A stretch of 64,000 nt of DNA from Paralvinella palmiformis (GCA_025642065.1 JAODUP010000510.1:147501-211500); one strand, 5' to 3'. Counted from the stretch's first letter, positions 1 through 11,520 are shown. Notes: generated by a model not told the origin, from the letters alone. Program-made: numbers and translations.

Positions 1-1440
1 TCCCGTCCTTCTGGTTTCTTATGTCAGACACCTAATCCTTGACTAGATGTATTTTAATTGATCCGGACAGTAACGAGTCGGATGTTTTTTTTGGGGGGGG
101 TGACGTCCAATCTGAAAACGTTCTCCGTTCGTTGTCTATAAAGGATGCAGTGAGACACGAAATGACTTCGTAAAACACGCTGCTTCGACTCGTTATAGTT
201 GTTCGTTTAAAACCGTCTATTGCGCGTCTATCTCGAGCGTACATGTACAGTAACGTCCGGGAAGAAGGTAAGAAGAATAAGCAACGGTCTGAATTGGAGA
301 AGAATTATTTCATATAATAAGAACGCGGCACCGCAGATCCATCGCGTTTCGTCGAGTACACCCTCTGGCCGTTGGCAGTATATTATAACACGCGGTGTAC
401 TTTTTTCTCCTTTAATTATTGAATCTGGCTACCGGCTAAAGTCCTTCCATCCTATATAAATCCGTGTTTGGTACCACTCCCCATCCTGTAATCAGTCAAT
501 ACAAACGTCTCTTGTAGATGACTTAAAACAAGAACAAAGTCACCGTCCGACCTTGGCGTTTTTTTTCTTCTACCGACGGAACCGGTCTCATTATCTCTTT
601 GCTATCTTTGTTGGAACATTCTTTCTTTGGCGTCGTCATCGTGATAACGGTTAAATCCTATTATATAATAATTTAATATTTGACTCCGGATTAAAACGGA
701 AGCCTCTTTGTTTTCCTCGCTCGTCTAATTCTGTTTCCGACAAGCTCCTTGTCTTAGTATTAATGCGAAAATAGGAAAACCGACGACGTTTCTCGTTCGG
801 AGATCCAGGCGCAGATGCGAAATAAATTGCACCTGTTGTTGTTGGCCTTATATTTCAGTGATCATTAAGCATTTATCCGGTTAATATTCGTCCACTCTGG
901 TAAACGTTCGACGACAACGGAACGCCGACGACGAGGAAACCGGTCAATTGGCCATAGAAATCTCGGCAAACAATATCAGACGACCAACAGTAGATGGAAC
1001 CAACTCGTATCTCTATTCTACATTATTAATACACGATCCATTAGGGGGTAATTTATTGGTGGTCCGAATGTTACCTGGGATGGTGTTTATACGATCATAA
1101 AGTGCCGACAGTGTTGTTTACCAACGATAGGCAATTTACTGATCGAATCGTAATCATGCCGCCATATTTTCTATATATAAAAGGCGTTTTAGAGGGGAAG
1201 GGTATCGGTAAAGTTTTAGAAAAGATGCGCATACTTCATTGTTTATTGCTTTATCGATTGTTGAATACTTTGAAGGACTTAGCTTAAAGATAGGATCGTG
1301 TACAAATGGAGGTTATTGTACGTAGACTATTCAGGATGTATACGTATAGAGAATAAAAGATGACAGTTCGACGTAGAATGTGTTGTTGTTTACAGTATGT
1401 CGGTCAGATCTAACAGAGATATATAGTCTGACATAGAAAC
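1..1440. other. Intergenic sequence, no gene recognised
   Basis: No open frame longer than about 80 codons and no known protein motif is visible. The sequence is non-repetitive apart from a short T/G homopolymer run near 86-100. CpG dinucleotides are fairly frequent from about 180 to 1000, unlike the CpG-poor sequence around the gene at 40-51 kb. I see no core promoter or splice signal that I could defend. Confidence 0.5.
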
Positions 1441-1442
1441 TA

Positions 1443-1478
1443 GATGTCTGTCCGTCCGTCCGTCCGTCTGCCCCCCCC

Positions 1479-1512
<34 letters not shown>

Positions 1513-1625
1513 GCGTCATCATTTGCATATATATTTGTGTTTGTGTCTATCTATCTATTTATCTATCTACTTTATCTATCTATCTATATGTCTGTTTGTT
1601 TGTCTGTATATGTCTATCCATTTAT
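1443..1625. repeat. Composite microsatellite (TCTG/CT/TA/TATC)
   Basis: The block runs from TCCG/TCTG repeats through a C-run, a CT tract (about 1481-1494) and a TA tract (about 1495-1511) into imperfect TATC/TCTG repeats. The open frame across it is low-complexity translation and not a gene. Confidence 0.85.
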
Positions 1626-1634
1626 GTATCTAGA

Positions 1635-2961
1635 CAGTAAAGTCTCTCTATAGTGAACACATTTGCTGCCGACGAAGTGTTCCCTATAGAGGGATAAGTG
1701 GGTATCTCGGAATGGTCTATGTACAAGAACGTCTTATATTACCAGATAATCATTTTAGTAATATTTATTTTCAAAGCATTCACGATATACATGTAAATAA
1801 AACAATTTAAAACAAAAATAATGTTTAGCAGTAACTATACATGTTTAGGAAATAGGAAATACATGTTCAGTTTATAAATAGACATGTAAATTTAATGAAT
1901 AATTATGATACGAACATTCTGTTAGACAACTTTGTTATTTGGTGAGGCGTTTCTCTATAATAAGTCCATTGACCAAATTTTCAGTGCTTGCAACTGATTG
2001 AAAAATACTAGAGATGCTGTTGGCATATAGTTTGAGCACCTGCAAAAACAGAGATTTAGCATCTTGGTTGTACGGCGTTGGACGTTCATCGGAAGGTTCA
2101 TCAGGACTTGTGTAATCATGCGTGTTATGAAAATCCCCTCACAGAAAGAGCGAAATTCTCCCTCCCAAGATAGGAAACTGATAATCATGTCCTATCTTCA
2201 GGTATTCATCAGTGGTACAAGGCTCAGTGTCCATGATGCTGACAAAGTCCTGCACAAGTGCAAAACATTTTTCTGTTGGTTTCCGGTTCTACATCTTTCC
2301 ATGTTTGATCGACCCAGTAGATCGCATTTAGGATGTTGATGGAATTGATGAGCTCATCAACGTACTTGACTGTCCTGAGTTTGGTGAGAACACGATGGAG
2401 AAGTCTCTTCCTGTAACCAGTCTTCAATGCCTTGATTATTCCTTGGTCTATCGGTTGTAGCTGAGATGTGCTGTTAGCTGGGAAGAATCTGACCACAGCG
2501 TTCGTCATAGAGGTTGATCTGTGGTTGATCAGCGAACAGCGGTAGGTTGTGCTTCTTCTTTTTCCGGGTTTTGTTTAGGTCCTTCAGCTACTCTTCTAAC
2601 ACGTCATCGTTCATCCATGACTTCCTGTTATTTGTCCACGTGACAGGCAGCTGCGTTATCTCTTTGATGTGTTTGAAACAACTTGGGTTTTTTTAACACA
2701 AAACTGTAATTGTTATTAATGACATGAGTCTCTCTGTGCCAGACGTGTTGGAAGCAAGAAGGACTGTAAACAAATTCTGTGTTCCCTATCTAGGGGTTCA
2801 AATGAATGATGAGATGTTCACTGTTCACAATAGAGGGGTGTTCTTTATATGAGGATAGGTTCAAATGATAAAGCATAGGGCAAGATTTGGGACTTTAAAA
2901 AAGTGTTCTCTATAACGAGGTGTTCCTTTCATAGGTGTCTTCACTAAAATATATTTTACTG
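1635..2961 (-). mobile_element. Decayed Tigger/pogo-like DNA transposon
   Basis: The minus strand encodes fragments of a DDE-superfamily (Tigger/jerky-like, Tc1/mariner superfamily) transposase. The clearest piece is at 2508-2224, with FFPANSTSQLQPIDQGIIKA, the family's conserved 'PPNTTS-QP-DQG' region. Upstream at about 2670-2540, SWMNDDVLEE matches the region before the second catalytic aspartate, but it is broken by an in-frame stop and frame changes. More C-terminal sequence continues in other frames to about 1955. The outer ends begin CAGTAAA in opposite orientation at 1635 and 2961, consistent with terminal inverted repeats, and the flanks carry further related 'GTTCTCTATA' sequence. 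The element is clearly non-autonomous now. The exact ends are less certain than the transposase call. Confidence 0.8.
2224..2508 (-). pseudogene. Tigger-like transposase fragment (DDE domain, C-terminal part)
   Basis: A 94-codon open stretch preserves the LQPIDQG motif that follows the catalytic core, then the helical region typical of Tigger and jerky proteins (TGYRKRLLHRVL, DELINSINILNAIYWVDQTW). It ends at a stop after CQHHGH, and the reading continues in another frame further along. The first catalytic aspartate region is not found. The DNA-binding CENPB/HTH domain of the family (full length roughly 450-550 residues) is also absent. This is a relic, not a working gene. Confidence 0.8.
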
Positions 2962-2984
2962 TATATCTATCTATATGTCTATCT

Positions 2985-2985
2985 A

Positions 2986-3028
<43 letters not shown>
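2985..3028. repeat. (TA)n microsatellite
   Basis: Nearly pure TA dinucleotides are followed by a short G run, with TATC repeats on both sides. Confidence 0.9.
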
Positions 3029-3030
<2 letters not shown>

Positions 3031-3166
3031 GGGGGTCTATCTATATATCTATTAATTAACATAAACACACACACAACTCTGTTCTGTCTCTCAGTCAGTC
3101 TTTCTGTCTATTGTTGTCGTTGCTTAAAGGGATATTTCCTCCCCCCCCCCCAAAAAAAAAAAACCG

Positions 3167-3214
3167 GACAGACTTGTCATCCGACAGACTTGTCATCCGA
3201 CAGACTTGTCATCC
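3167..3214. repeat. 16-bp tandem repeat, three copies
   Basis: The unit GACAGACTTGTCATCC occurs three times head to tail without mismatch, directly after a poly-C/poly-A run (3140-3163). No coding role is apparent. Confidence 0.9.
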
Positions 3215-3219
3215 TTCAG

Positions 3220-3750
3220 CCAGTGTTCGTGCCATGAAGCAGAAGAAGAACTACAGACGATAGAAGATCATGTCAATTAGGCAACAATAACTAATAATCA
3301 ATATGTCTCGATAACGTTTTAACATTTTAGCCCGAAAATGCGTGGCCGGAGTGTACTCTTATTGTTTACGTGTATTAGTTTAGATGAAACAGACATGGAT
3401 CCTCTCGGGACATAGTTATGATTCGACAAACAAACAAACAAACAAACAAACATAAAATATTGAATCGGAAATGAAGCAGGGTGAGACATCATAACGTATA
3501 GAAGCAAAATATAATCGGGTGTAACCTCCGTTTTGATTTCTTCCTTCCGGATCCAGAAACAAGTGGCTGGCCAATTCCAATCTCCAGAACCCGCAAATGG
3601 AGAATCGCAGAAAAAAAATTAAAAATATAAGTTAAATTAAAACAAAAGACAACCGAAATAAAGAAAACTATATATAGATTGTAGTAAAATAAACAATATT
3701 GCATTTAAAAAAGTTGTACTTATTTGCAAACACATCCATTAAACAATAAG

Positions 3751-3781
<31 letters not shown>

Positions 3782-4235
3782 CGTTTCTGCTAAAATCATA
3801 TCATTTCGTACGCGCCTATTAACCGTTCTGTATGGGAAACAGTACACCGACCTTATTTCCATTCAACGCAGCAAGTATTGCTAAATCACGATCACGAGGG
3901 ACGCCCTGGGTGCCCGGAAGTGGTACCGAACCCTGGTAGGAGATAATTACTGGTAATTATCAGAGAACTAGACACCGGCAAGCCGGAGACAGCTTCCAAT
4001 TATATGAGAACTGCTTACTGATGTGCGCCATTTGATGTCGTTCATCACATTTTATTGGCCAACAATCAACGACTTGTTTGCGTGACGCTGATTCGTTCAA
4101 TTTTAATAACCAGAAGCTTACCACGAATGGTGGCTGTTTATGGTTGAATGACGCCATAATATAGACATATTACTTGTCATTAGAAGGGGGCAAATCTTGT
4201 GATGATTCATCGGATCTCCAATAGGAGTGAAGTCT
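3220..4235. other. Intergenic sequence with (TA)n tract
   Basis: No gene is recognised. The stretch contains an (AAAC)n run at about 3427-3450 and a (TA)n tract at 3751-3778, and is otherwise non-repetitive. The short open frames give no recognisable protein. Confidence 0.5.
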
Positions 4236-4239
4236 CGTC

Positions 4240-4555
4240 TCGAGAGACAGGTAGGCAGGCAGGCAGGCAGGCGGGAGGCAGGCAGGCATGCAGGCAAAGA
4301 TAGACAGCCTGTGACAGGCAGGCAAAGACAGACAGCATGTCACAGGCAGGCAAAGACAGACAGACTGTAACAGGCAGGCAGACAGATAGGCAGACGGAGA
4401 GACGAAAAGAAAGACAGAGAGGCAGACAGACAGACAGGCAGACAAAAAGGCAGGCAGGCTGCCAGACAGACAAAGACAGGGAGACCGACATACAGACAAA
4501 GGGATAGACAGACAAAAAGGTGGGCAGCCAGATAAAGACAGACAGACAGAAGTTA
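4240..4555. repeat. Imperfect (CAGG/CAGA)n tetranucleotide tract
   Basis: Some 315 bp of GGCA and GACA tetranucleotides carry a superimposed longer period: CAGGCAGGCAAAGACAGACA recurs three times between about 4315 and 4380. The Ser/Cys/Leu-rich minus-strand frames across it are translations of the repeat and were not called as genes. Confidence 0.9.
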
Positions 4556-4559
4556 ATTG

Positions 4560-5235
4560 GTTAACAAAGACATGCAAATCATTTATGATTCACGTAAGTC
4601 ATACCTATTTGTCTGTGTAGGTGGCGCTAGCATGTAGATGATTTTCATAAAGATATTTAAATATGAAAGGACACAAAGTTAGACAGACTGTACGCGTTTG
4701 TGGGGAAGGGCTAGCACAAATCGAGCGGATGAATTTATAATTACGCTCCTTTAGCGCCGGTAATTGCTAAAGCAGATGGTTTTCGGTGACGTTTTATTAG
4801 CTAACAAAATTAGATTGCAAATCACTTCTTTGCGTCGTGCGTCCGTTCTGTTCTCCACTTCATCTAAAATATCAGCCGAAAAGCACAATTCAAGTATGCG
4901 TTCTGTCAGGGGAAAACCCAATCTTAATCGAATTGTCTTAACCCCGGATGAAGATCAAACTTTCGCCTCTCCACGAACATAAACAGAGCCTTCGGTACAT
5001 TACACTACCAACTCGGCAACTCTGATTATTAAGTAGTCTGCTTCTGATATCTGCTGTTTGAAAGGGGATTCATCTCCGGGCGTCAATAAGTGCCAACGTT
5101 TATAACGGATCATTTTTGTTATCTCTTCGTGGACCAAGTCGCTCGCTGATTGGTCCATTGCGGGGTTTTTTTTCTTTAATTGCACCGAACAACACCAGGA
5201 AAGTTAATCAACCAAATATCAGGCCAAGTCGCGTT
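4560..5235. other. Intergenic sequence, no gene recognised
   Basis: Non-repetitive. The longest frame (4764-4982, plus) has no recognisable domain and no supporting splice or promoter context. Confidence 0.4.
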
Positions 5236-5239
5236 TAAA

Positions 5240-5459
5240 ACTCTGTTATAGATGATGATGATGATTGATGTTTTACGGCCACTTTTGTGCACAAGGTAGG
5301 CTAAATGGGCCGAGTGACCTTCCAAAGGTAATGAAGCGAAGTCAAAGACGAAACAACCTTCAGATATGCCCACGCCGAGATTTGAACACGAGTGGTAGTG
5401 ATTTGTAGTCCAACACGCTACCGCTAGACCACGGAGGCGCCCTAACACTCTGTTATAGA
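5240..5459 (-). mobile_element. tRNA-derived SINE (family S1) with target-site duplication
   Basis: Read on the minus strand, it starts with a tRNA-like head (GCCTCCGTGGTCTAGCGGTA, a Pol III A box, then a B box of the type GTTCAAATCTCG), followed by a conserved body and a (ATC)n tail, seen on the plus strand as GATGATGATGATTGATG. The 13-bp sequence ACTCTGTTATAGA flanks the element exactly, at 5240-5252 and 5447-5459: a target-site duplication from retroposition. At least seven related copies occur in this window, in both orientations. Confidence 0.9.
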
Positions 5460-5975
5460 AATCAATCAATCTTGAAATGCATTAATGGATAAAAATTTCC
5501 ATCGAATGGGAAGATTCGTGTAAACATTGCCCGGGAAAATGCCGGGATGGAGTCTCTTCTCCTGCCACTAACGGGCCGCTGTTAAAACTGGAAATGGACG
5601 TCTGTCGTGAGATAATACAAAACACCAACAAAAGAATGGCGTAAGTCCGGTATATGTTCAAACAAAACCCGGAAAACGCCCGTTTTGCGGTCAACACACT
5701 CTTAGTAAATATAACGCAGAGTTCTCTTAGCCAACTCTGTAGGGATCTGCTCCCGATGGTGTGTATCTTAGAGCCTTCTCTCTCTCTGAAAATACCCCCC
5801 CCCCAAAAAAAAAGAAGGTTCATATCGATGACGCACTCGGTAGAAAAGAAGTTTGTATTTACTGATCCAGTATCTGAGCAGTTCTGAATATCGGAGTAGT
5901 AAGTGGCGTGAAACTGATAATGGTAAAGTTGATAACTTTGGTGAATGACATCCATGTCTGTGTATGTGTATGTAA
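5460..5975. other. Intergenic sequence
   Basis: A 157-codon open frame on the minus strand (5955-5482) shows no recognisable domain and crosses a C/A homopolymer run (5798-5812). I treat it as chance. No other feature is seen. Confidence 0.4.
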
Positions 5976-5976
5976 G

Positions 5977-6021
<45 letters not shown>

Positions 6022-6052
6022 CTCTCTCTCTCTTCTATGTGTGTTTGTGTGT
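5975..6052. repeat. (TA)n-(GT)n-(CT)n composite microsatellite
   Basis: A short TA run passes into a GT tract (5993-6020) and then CT repeats. Confidence 0.9.
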
Positions 6053-6059
6053 GTTAAAT

Positions 6060-6255
6060 AAACTATACATACATCAATCTAAATATAATATTTCTACACC
6101 TCCATATATACGTAGGCCTATACATCTGGGCTATTCATCAGCCTGTGGGAGTCAACTAAATCGTTTTACAGAATTATGACCAAACGACTACTACCTAAAT
6201 AGAAAACAAATTTTATATATTAGTACATATACAACGCAGCTATAACTGGAAATAA

Positions 6256-6331
<76 letters not shown>

Positions 6332-6440
6332 TACATATAATATATATTATGATAATAATTCTAATACCTCCGATAATAGCAGAATAATACACTCAGCCCA
6401 AAATAGAACGACTAGTTTCGGTTATAAGAAATCTTTATCA
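6060..6440 (+). mobile_element. Interspersed repeat family R1, copy A (internally deleted)
   Basis: This stretch is the reverse complement of two separate pieces of 53085-54110. Positions 6062-6150 match about 54087-53983 (shared text AACTATACATACAT and CTCATCAGCCTGTGG). Positions 6170-6430 match about 53303-53087, including GACTAGTTTCGGTTATAAGA. In copy A the pieces are nearly adjacent; in the 53-kb copy about 690 bp separate them. Copy A also carries a (CA)n(TA)n expansion (6257-6328) at a point where the other copy has only a short TA run. The class (SINE, LINE end or Penelope-like) is not determined. Confidence 0.75.
6257..6328. repeat. (CA)n(TA)n microsatellite inside repeat R1
   Basis: A CA tract runs directly into a TA tract, sited at a short TA run in the related 53-kb copy. 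Confidence 0.95.
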
Positions 6441-6651
6441 AGTGCATGTGTGTGTGTTAGAGCACTGCTATGCAAATCTCTAGAATAGGGTTCGAACCCG
6501 ATTAATACCTGTATTTGTGTGACGTATCCTTAGGGAGTTTCCTCTTGCACATATGTGACAGGTGTTAGTCACTGATTCCATCTGTGACTTGTAACCTGTA
6601 ACTGTACTCCACGGAGAAAGATGACATGTAGAGTAAACGCCTTGATGGACG

Positions 6652-6658
6652 CGCACGC

Positions 6659-6706
<48 letters not shown>
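6652..6706. repeat. (CA)n microsatellite
   Basis: Pure CA after a short CGCACG-type prefix. Confidence 0.95.
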
Positions 6707-6708
<2 letters not shown>

Positions 6709-6709
6709 G

Positions 6710-7560
6710 TAGATATACCAGTAATAGATGTCATAGAACAGTGCCACGCAACCACCGTAAACATATCCCCCTCCCCCTTCGCCGCCTTCCATCATATAAT
6801 ACGACTAGTCCAGTATAAACAGACCCGCGTTCAGTTAAAGTCCAGTCAGATAAATACATCTATATACAACCATGACAATAACCACAGATAGAGACGAGCC
6901 ACACACCACGTAAACACATAATTGTCACTACAAATAAAGACGCAGGAGACAGAAACACGAGAACAGCCCCGCGGGAACTCATCGACAGAAGGAGCGGGCT
7001 AGAGAACCGAATGAGGCACGTAAACGCGGCCAAATAGAGGGACTAGGGCATCACCAATCTGAGGACGGTCCGAGCTTTAGTGGCACCTCGACGAGCAGCC
7101 TCAGTAAGCTAATTTCGACTACAATGGTCGGTCAAAAGAATCTTCTTCCCGACGAATGCTTCCCCGTCTAGTTCGCTCCGTTATCGGATTACGGATGACG
7201 TATAGGCACCACATCCGGGTACCTACGCATAGATAACGTCATCGCGTCGCCAAGCCGACCTGTTACGAATATTGGCCTGAAATAAGCCGAAAATCGTTCG
7301 CGTTTTCGCCACAATCACCTTTAGTATAGCCAAGAAGGTCGTGTGTTGTGATGTGTGGGGTTGAGGGTGGAGAGGGAGGGTGAGGTGGGGGGGGGGGGAT
7401 GTGGCGACACAAAGCCCATCTAACTTAATCTAATGTCGGAAGTTGTAAAACACGACAATGACGTTGGAGGAAAGTAATTGATGTTGTAGCGGTTGTAGAT
7501 AATTTTATAATGTTGTTGCTGATGATGTTCCGCTACTATTGATGTATTGGCAGCGCTATT
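6710..7560. other. Repeat-poor CpG-containing intergenic sequence
   Basis: No gene is recognised. From about 6940 to 7330 CpG is frequent (for example around GCCTGAAATAAGCCGAAAAT), and the sequence is not low-complexity except for a G-run at 7388-7399. It could be a cis-regulatory or conserved non-coding element, but there is no direct evidence for that here. Confidence 0.35.
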
Positions 7561-7564
7561 TTCT

Positions 7565-7612
7565 GTGTGAGTGAGTGAGTGAGTGAGTGAGTCAGTCAGT
7601 TAGTCAGTGAGA
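7565..7612. repeat. (GTGA)n microsatellite
   Basis: GTGA repeats degenerate into CAGT-type repeats. Confidence 0.9.
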
Positions 7613-7669
7613 AGAAATCGGGTCAATTATAAGTTCCACACTTGCGGCGGCGATTTTCTTAGCAACCTA

Positions 7670-7700
<31 letters not shown>

Positions 7701-7870
7701 TATATATATATATATATATAATCTCTGTGTGTGAGTGTGTGTGTGTGAGTGTGTCTGTGTGTGTGTCTGTGTGTGTGTGAACGCATACGTGCATATTTAT
7801 TATCGCCTGCGTGCGTGTGTGTGTGTGCGTATGCGCCTCTGCGGGTGTTTGCGTGTGCGTGTGTTTGGCC
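7670..7870. repeat. Composite (CT)n(TA)n(GT)n microsatellite
   Basis: A CT tract, an interrupted TA tract (7688-7721) and a long imperfect GT tract with TC and GC variants. The His/Thr or Cys/Val open frames through it are artefacts of the repeat. Confidence 0.9.
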
Positions 7871-7879
7871 ACAAGTTAT

Positions 7880-8640
7880 GTCTCGTCCTGTATGGCGTAT
7901 ACCATCAACACCTTGATCAACCATACATGACAATCATATACACCTGTCGATCATCCCTGGCAGTCTTAACACCTAACAGTTTTGCCTCCAAGCGATATCT
8001 CATTTCCACGCAATTTTTGTTTTTGTTTGTTAAGGGGAATTTATACCCCAGGCCGTCGCTGTAGGGCACGGCCTTTCCACGCAATCGACCGTATGCTTCG
8101 ACTATATACCACCATTCTACCTCGAATCGACAACCCAACTCACCCAAACCAACCAACCCCCCCCCCAACCCACCAACCAAGTCATTCATTTCCTTTGCAT
8201 TCATTTTAAGAATTTCCCTTCCTATCGATTTCGGCTTCGCCTTTCAACTGTTTCTTTCAACTTGAAATGGAATGAGCCCAGATATTTGTTGGATAGAGAG
8301 TCCTCTGATCCATTAGACACGATCCTTGTCACTGTTGTCGACTTGTTTGTTATTATTGGTGTAATATCCTGACACACGATGAAGGACAGTCGTAACTCGT
8401 CCTTCTGAGACAATCAGGTCAATGGGCGGATGACGTCAAAGACGTGTTGAATTTTCTGATGCAATAGTGTAAAATTTGTCATTTGAATAGAAGACGTGCG
8501 CACATATGGCTGCATGCAGGCTCTCTGCCTCTGACTCACTTACACACACACGCAAGCGCGGGTACGCGTACACTCACACAAACACGAAAATGGGAGGAAT
8601 TTAATCCTTTAGCGATTGTCTTCCGGAAACGAACTTTTGA
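7880..8640. other. Intergenic sequence
   Basis: No gene is recognised. A C-run lies at 8157-8166 and a short CA-rich patch at 8540-8582. Confidence 0.4.
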
Positions 8641-8643
8641 CTG

Positions 8644-8692
8644 TAAATAATAATAATAATAATAATAATTATTATTATTATTATTATAATTC
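8644..8692. repeat. (AAT)n-(ATT)n inverted microsatellite
   Basis: An AAT trinucleotide run turns directly into its own complement (ATT), making a self-complementary tract of about 45 bp. Confidence 0.9.
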
Positions 8693-8971
8693 ACGGCGTT
8701 TAGTTCTAACTTTAAACAAGTCGATAATTCTAAGTTTGTGAACGTTAGATAATACGAGTAACATATTTATCCGGAAAGATTCCCATTCCTATAACTGCAA
8801 CAAATCCGGATAATCCGGAGAAGGCGAACTATGGAAAACCATAGAACGTCTTCGCAATTCCTGATGTAGACGGTCTATTAGACACCTGGATGGCTCCGAC
8901 GTTCTCATCCAATAAGCTATAATGTCACTTCGTTCGCTGGAATTCGACCCTATAATCAACCGAAGCCATTC

Positions 8972-9133
8972 CTTTCCGCAGTCGGTCATTTGGCAGTCTG
9001 TAATTTGGCAGTCGGTCATTTCGCAGTCGGTCATTTTGCAGTCGGTCATTTGGCAGTCGGTCATTTGGCAGTCGGTAATTTGGCAGTCGGTAATTTGGCA
9101 GTCGGTAATTTGGCAGTCGGTAATATGGCAGTT
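8972..9133. repeat. 15-bp tandem repeat
   Basis: About ten head-to-tail copies of CAGTCGGTCATTTGG with a TCA/TAA variant. Because 15 is a multiple of three, all frames stay open on both strands and give repeated pentapeptides. There is no other sign of coding. Confidence 0.95.
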
Positions 9134-10680
9134 GCATGACGTAAATAAATATCTATTGTTTCGGCTGACGCGTCACAGAATCGACCGACATTAGCCAGTA
9201 AACGAGTCTTTCTGCATACATGCATATATACAATCGGGGAGTGGGGGGGGGGGGGGAGAATGGCGTAGGTAAACAGAGAAGACCATTGCCGTATCATCGG
9301 CAGTAAGAGCTAATCTAAGTGCGCTGTAGCCGCGATGTATTGTTGTACCCCGAGAATTATGACACGGAAAAAAAACTCTCTTCAGAATACACACTGTCAG
9401 CCTGTTGTTGGCAGGATTCCATTGTCCACTGACATGTAACCAGTCTGCCGTGGTGGTGCCATATCGTGGTGAACAATGCAATATCTGGTGGCGTGTCTGT
9501 CTCCCGGTTTCTCTCCGATCCCCAATGAATTTCTGGTTGATTTGAAACGGGTGGTCTTCAAGAAATCGATTGCGCGTCAAATTTTCTGCACCACGAGACT
9601 TGAATATGGGATTAAAAATATGCTTGGATACGATATTATAGACCGTTGAGAATATTGATATTATGGAAGAGGGACTGAGTGTGTCACACATTTCAAGGTT
9701 TATATTAAAGTATCCACTTTTTTATATTCCTAGCTACTATAATTGCACCTGAACAGCCACTCATTTTATTTACGATTTACGTGAGCCAAAATACGCAATA
9801 GTATTACAAATGTCATAAAGAAATAATTTTACATCGACTAAATTTGGACTAAGTTTTGATTTTCCCTCTCTTCCCTGTGACCCAATAGAGCAATTCCTGG
9901 AACCGGAAGGTCGACAGATACCGGAAACACTCTCCATTCTTTTTTCTCTCCATTTTTTGTTGATGTAAAATAAATGTATGAATATTAACTAAATAGTAAA
10001 CAACAATAAAAACCAAAACTAATACATTTTAATATAAACTTACAGAGAGATTCAAATTTATCCAAGAAATGACAGAATTATTCGTAGACTCGTAGCTGAA
10101 GGGTCACGGGTTCGAGGCTCCGTGAGCTGCAATGCCGTCATGTGGCGACTGGTTCACTCATCCATAAAAAAATGAGTACCTGATAAGACGCGATAGTTAT
10201 GTGTTTTAGTAACGCTTTTCGTCTATAATGGCAGCATGCGCTGTATGCTCCCTTGGAAGTTGAGATATGTGATGGGTGGAAACAGGTCTGAGTCAGGATC
10301 ATCCGAAGATCCTGACTTGTAAAATATAAAATATAGAAAAATTGACACAAAAACATTCCGGTTTCAGGACGCAAGTCGAATAATTCCTGTCAATCTTCAT
10401 CGATTTTCAGTCAATACTTGATGATTGACAGTCGGGTGATTACGTCAGAAGAAGATGTTTTGAACAATTGAATTAAGCGGGATGTTTTCTTCAGAGATAG
10501 ATTTGTCAGTTTTGTATATACGATATCCTGTTTACTGGATCCAGTAGTTAGCGAGTGTAGTTCGTTCAGTTCGCATATATTAAGCAGTGAAAGAAGATGG
10601 TCACCTTATAAACGAAGATGACACATAGATATCATTTGACACAGGGTTTCTATCAACTGAAATAGATAATTAAGTTCAGA
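9134..10680. other. Intergenic sequence, no gene recognised
   Basis: The 166-codon minus-strand frame (9691-9191) has no recognisable domain and crosses a poly-G run (9240-9256), so I do not call it. A tRNA-like patch occurs at about 10083-10136 (B-box-like GGGTTCGAGGCTCC) and may be a SINE remnant. Confidence 0.4.
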
Positions 10681-10686
10681 AACGTT

Positions 10687-10749
10687 ACACACGCACGCGT
10701 GCGAGCACACACACGCACACCACACACACACACGCACACACACACACAC

Positions 10750-10842
<93 letters not shown>
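10687..10842. repeat. (CA)n(TA)n microsatellite
   Basis: Imperfect CA/CG repeats pass into about 90 bp of nearly pure TA. Confidence 0.95.
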
Positions 10843-10844
<2 letters not shown>

Positions 10845-10845
<1 letters not shown>

Positions 10846-11454
10846 TAAGCATAAATACGCACAATAATCCCAATAATTAATATAAGTTTACCACAATTGT
10901 TGCTTTGCTAACGTAAACAAACAAACAAGCAAGCAACTAATCTAGCAAACAAACAAGAATATCATCCGCTAAAAATTATTTCCTTGCTAGTAAATGTTAA
11001 TTATAATTTGTGTCTGTAATCTTTCTGTCTGTGTGATCATAAACTGAAGTACTGGAAAATATCAATAACATTATAATAGAATCTAATTATATTTTCATTT
11101 TTTTCTAACTAAGTAACAAATATATTACATTGGCATTCTCTTAACAGTGAATAACGTAGTCAGCTGCGGGGGGGGGGATTTTGATCGCTATTTTTTATAT
11201 AACGGCACCGAGTCATGATGTTTTTAATATATCAGTCTACGGTAGAAGGTTCAGGTTAGTAACCGTTCATTGGTGATGAAGTAACTACGCCGTGATGACA
11301 TTTACGATATCGTAAAATAAACGGTTGTTGATCAAGAGCTCATCTCACTAGATTCATCTCAACTCTATCTTCTGTATCCATTTCAATCAATCGTAAATCA
11401 ATCACACTTTGTGATGATATGACACTTGACAGCGATGCTACAAAGATAGAGGAT

Positions 11455-11455
<1 letters not shown>
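10845..11455. other. AT-rich intergenic sequence
   Basis: No gene is recognised. There are AAAC/AAGC repeats at 10917-10945 and a G-run at 11168-11176. Confidence 0.4.

Positions 11456-11456
<1 letters not shown>

Positions 11457-11520
<64 letters not shown>
11457..11520. repeat. (GT)n microsatellite abutting repeat R2
   Basis: A pure GT tract leads directly into the R2 interspersed repeat, the same junction as at 28582. Confidence 0.95.

Noticed and set aside
5482..5955. 157-codon minus frame as a gene
   Set aside because: No recognisable domain, crosses a homopolymer, no splice or promoter support.
8925..9194. Pentapeptide-repeat protein (NYRLP / SVIWQ)
   Set aside because: Product of a 15-bp tandem repeat open on both strands. 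The pentapeptides do not match the A(D/N)LXX pentapeptide-repeat family.
9191..9691. 166-codon minus frame as a gene
   Set aside because: No recognisable domain; it crosses a long G-run, and the end is low-complexity.
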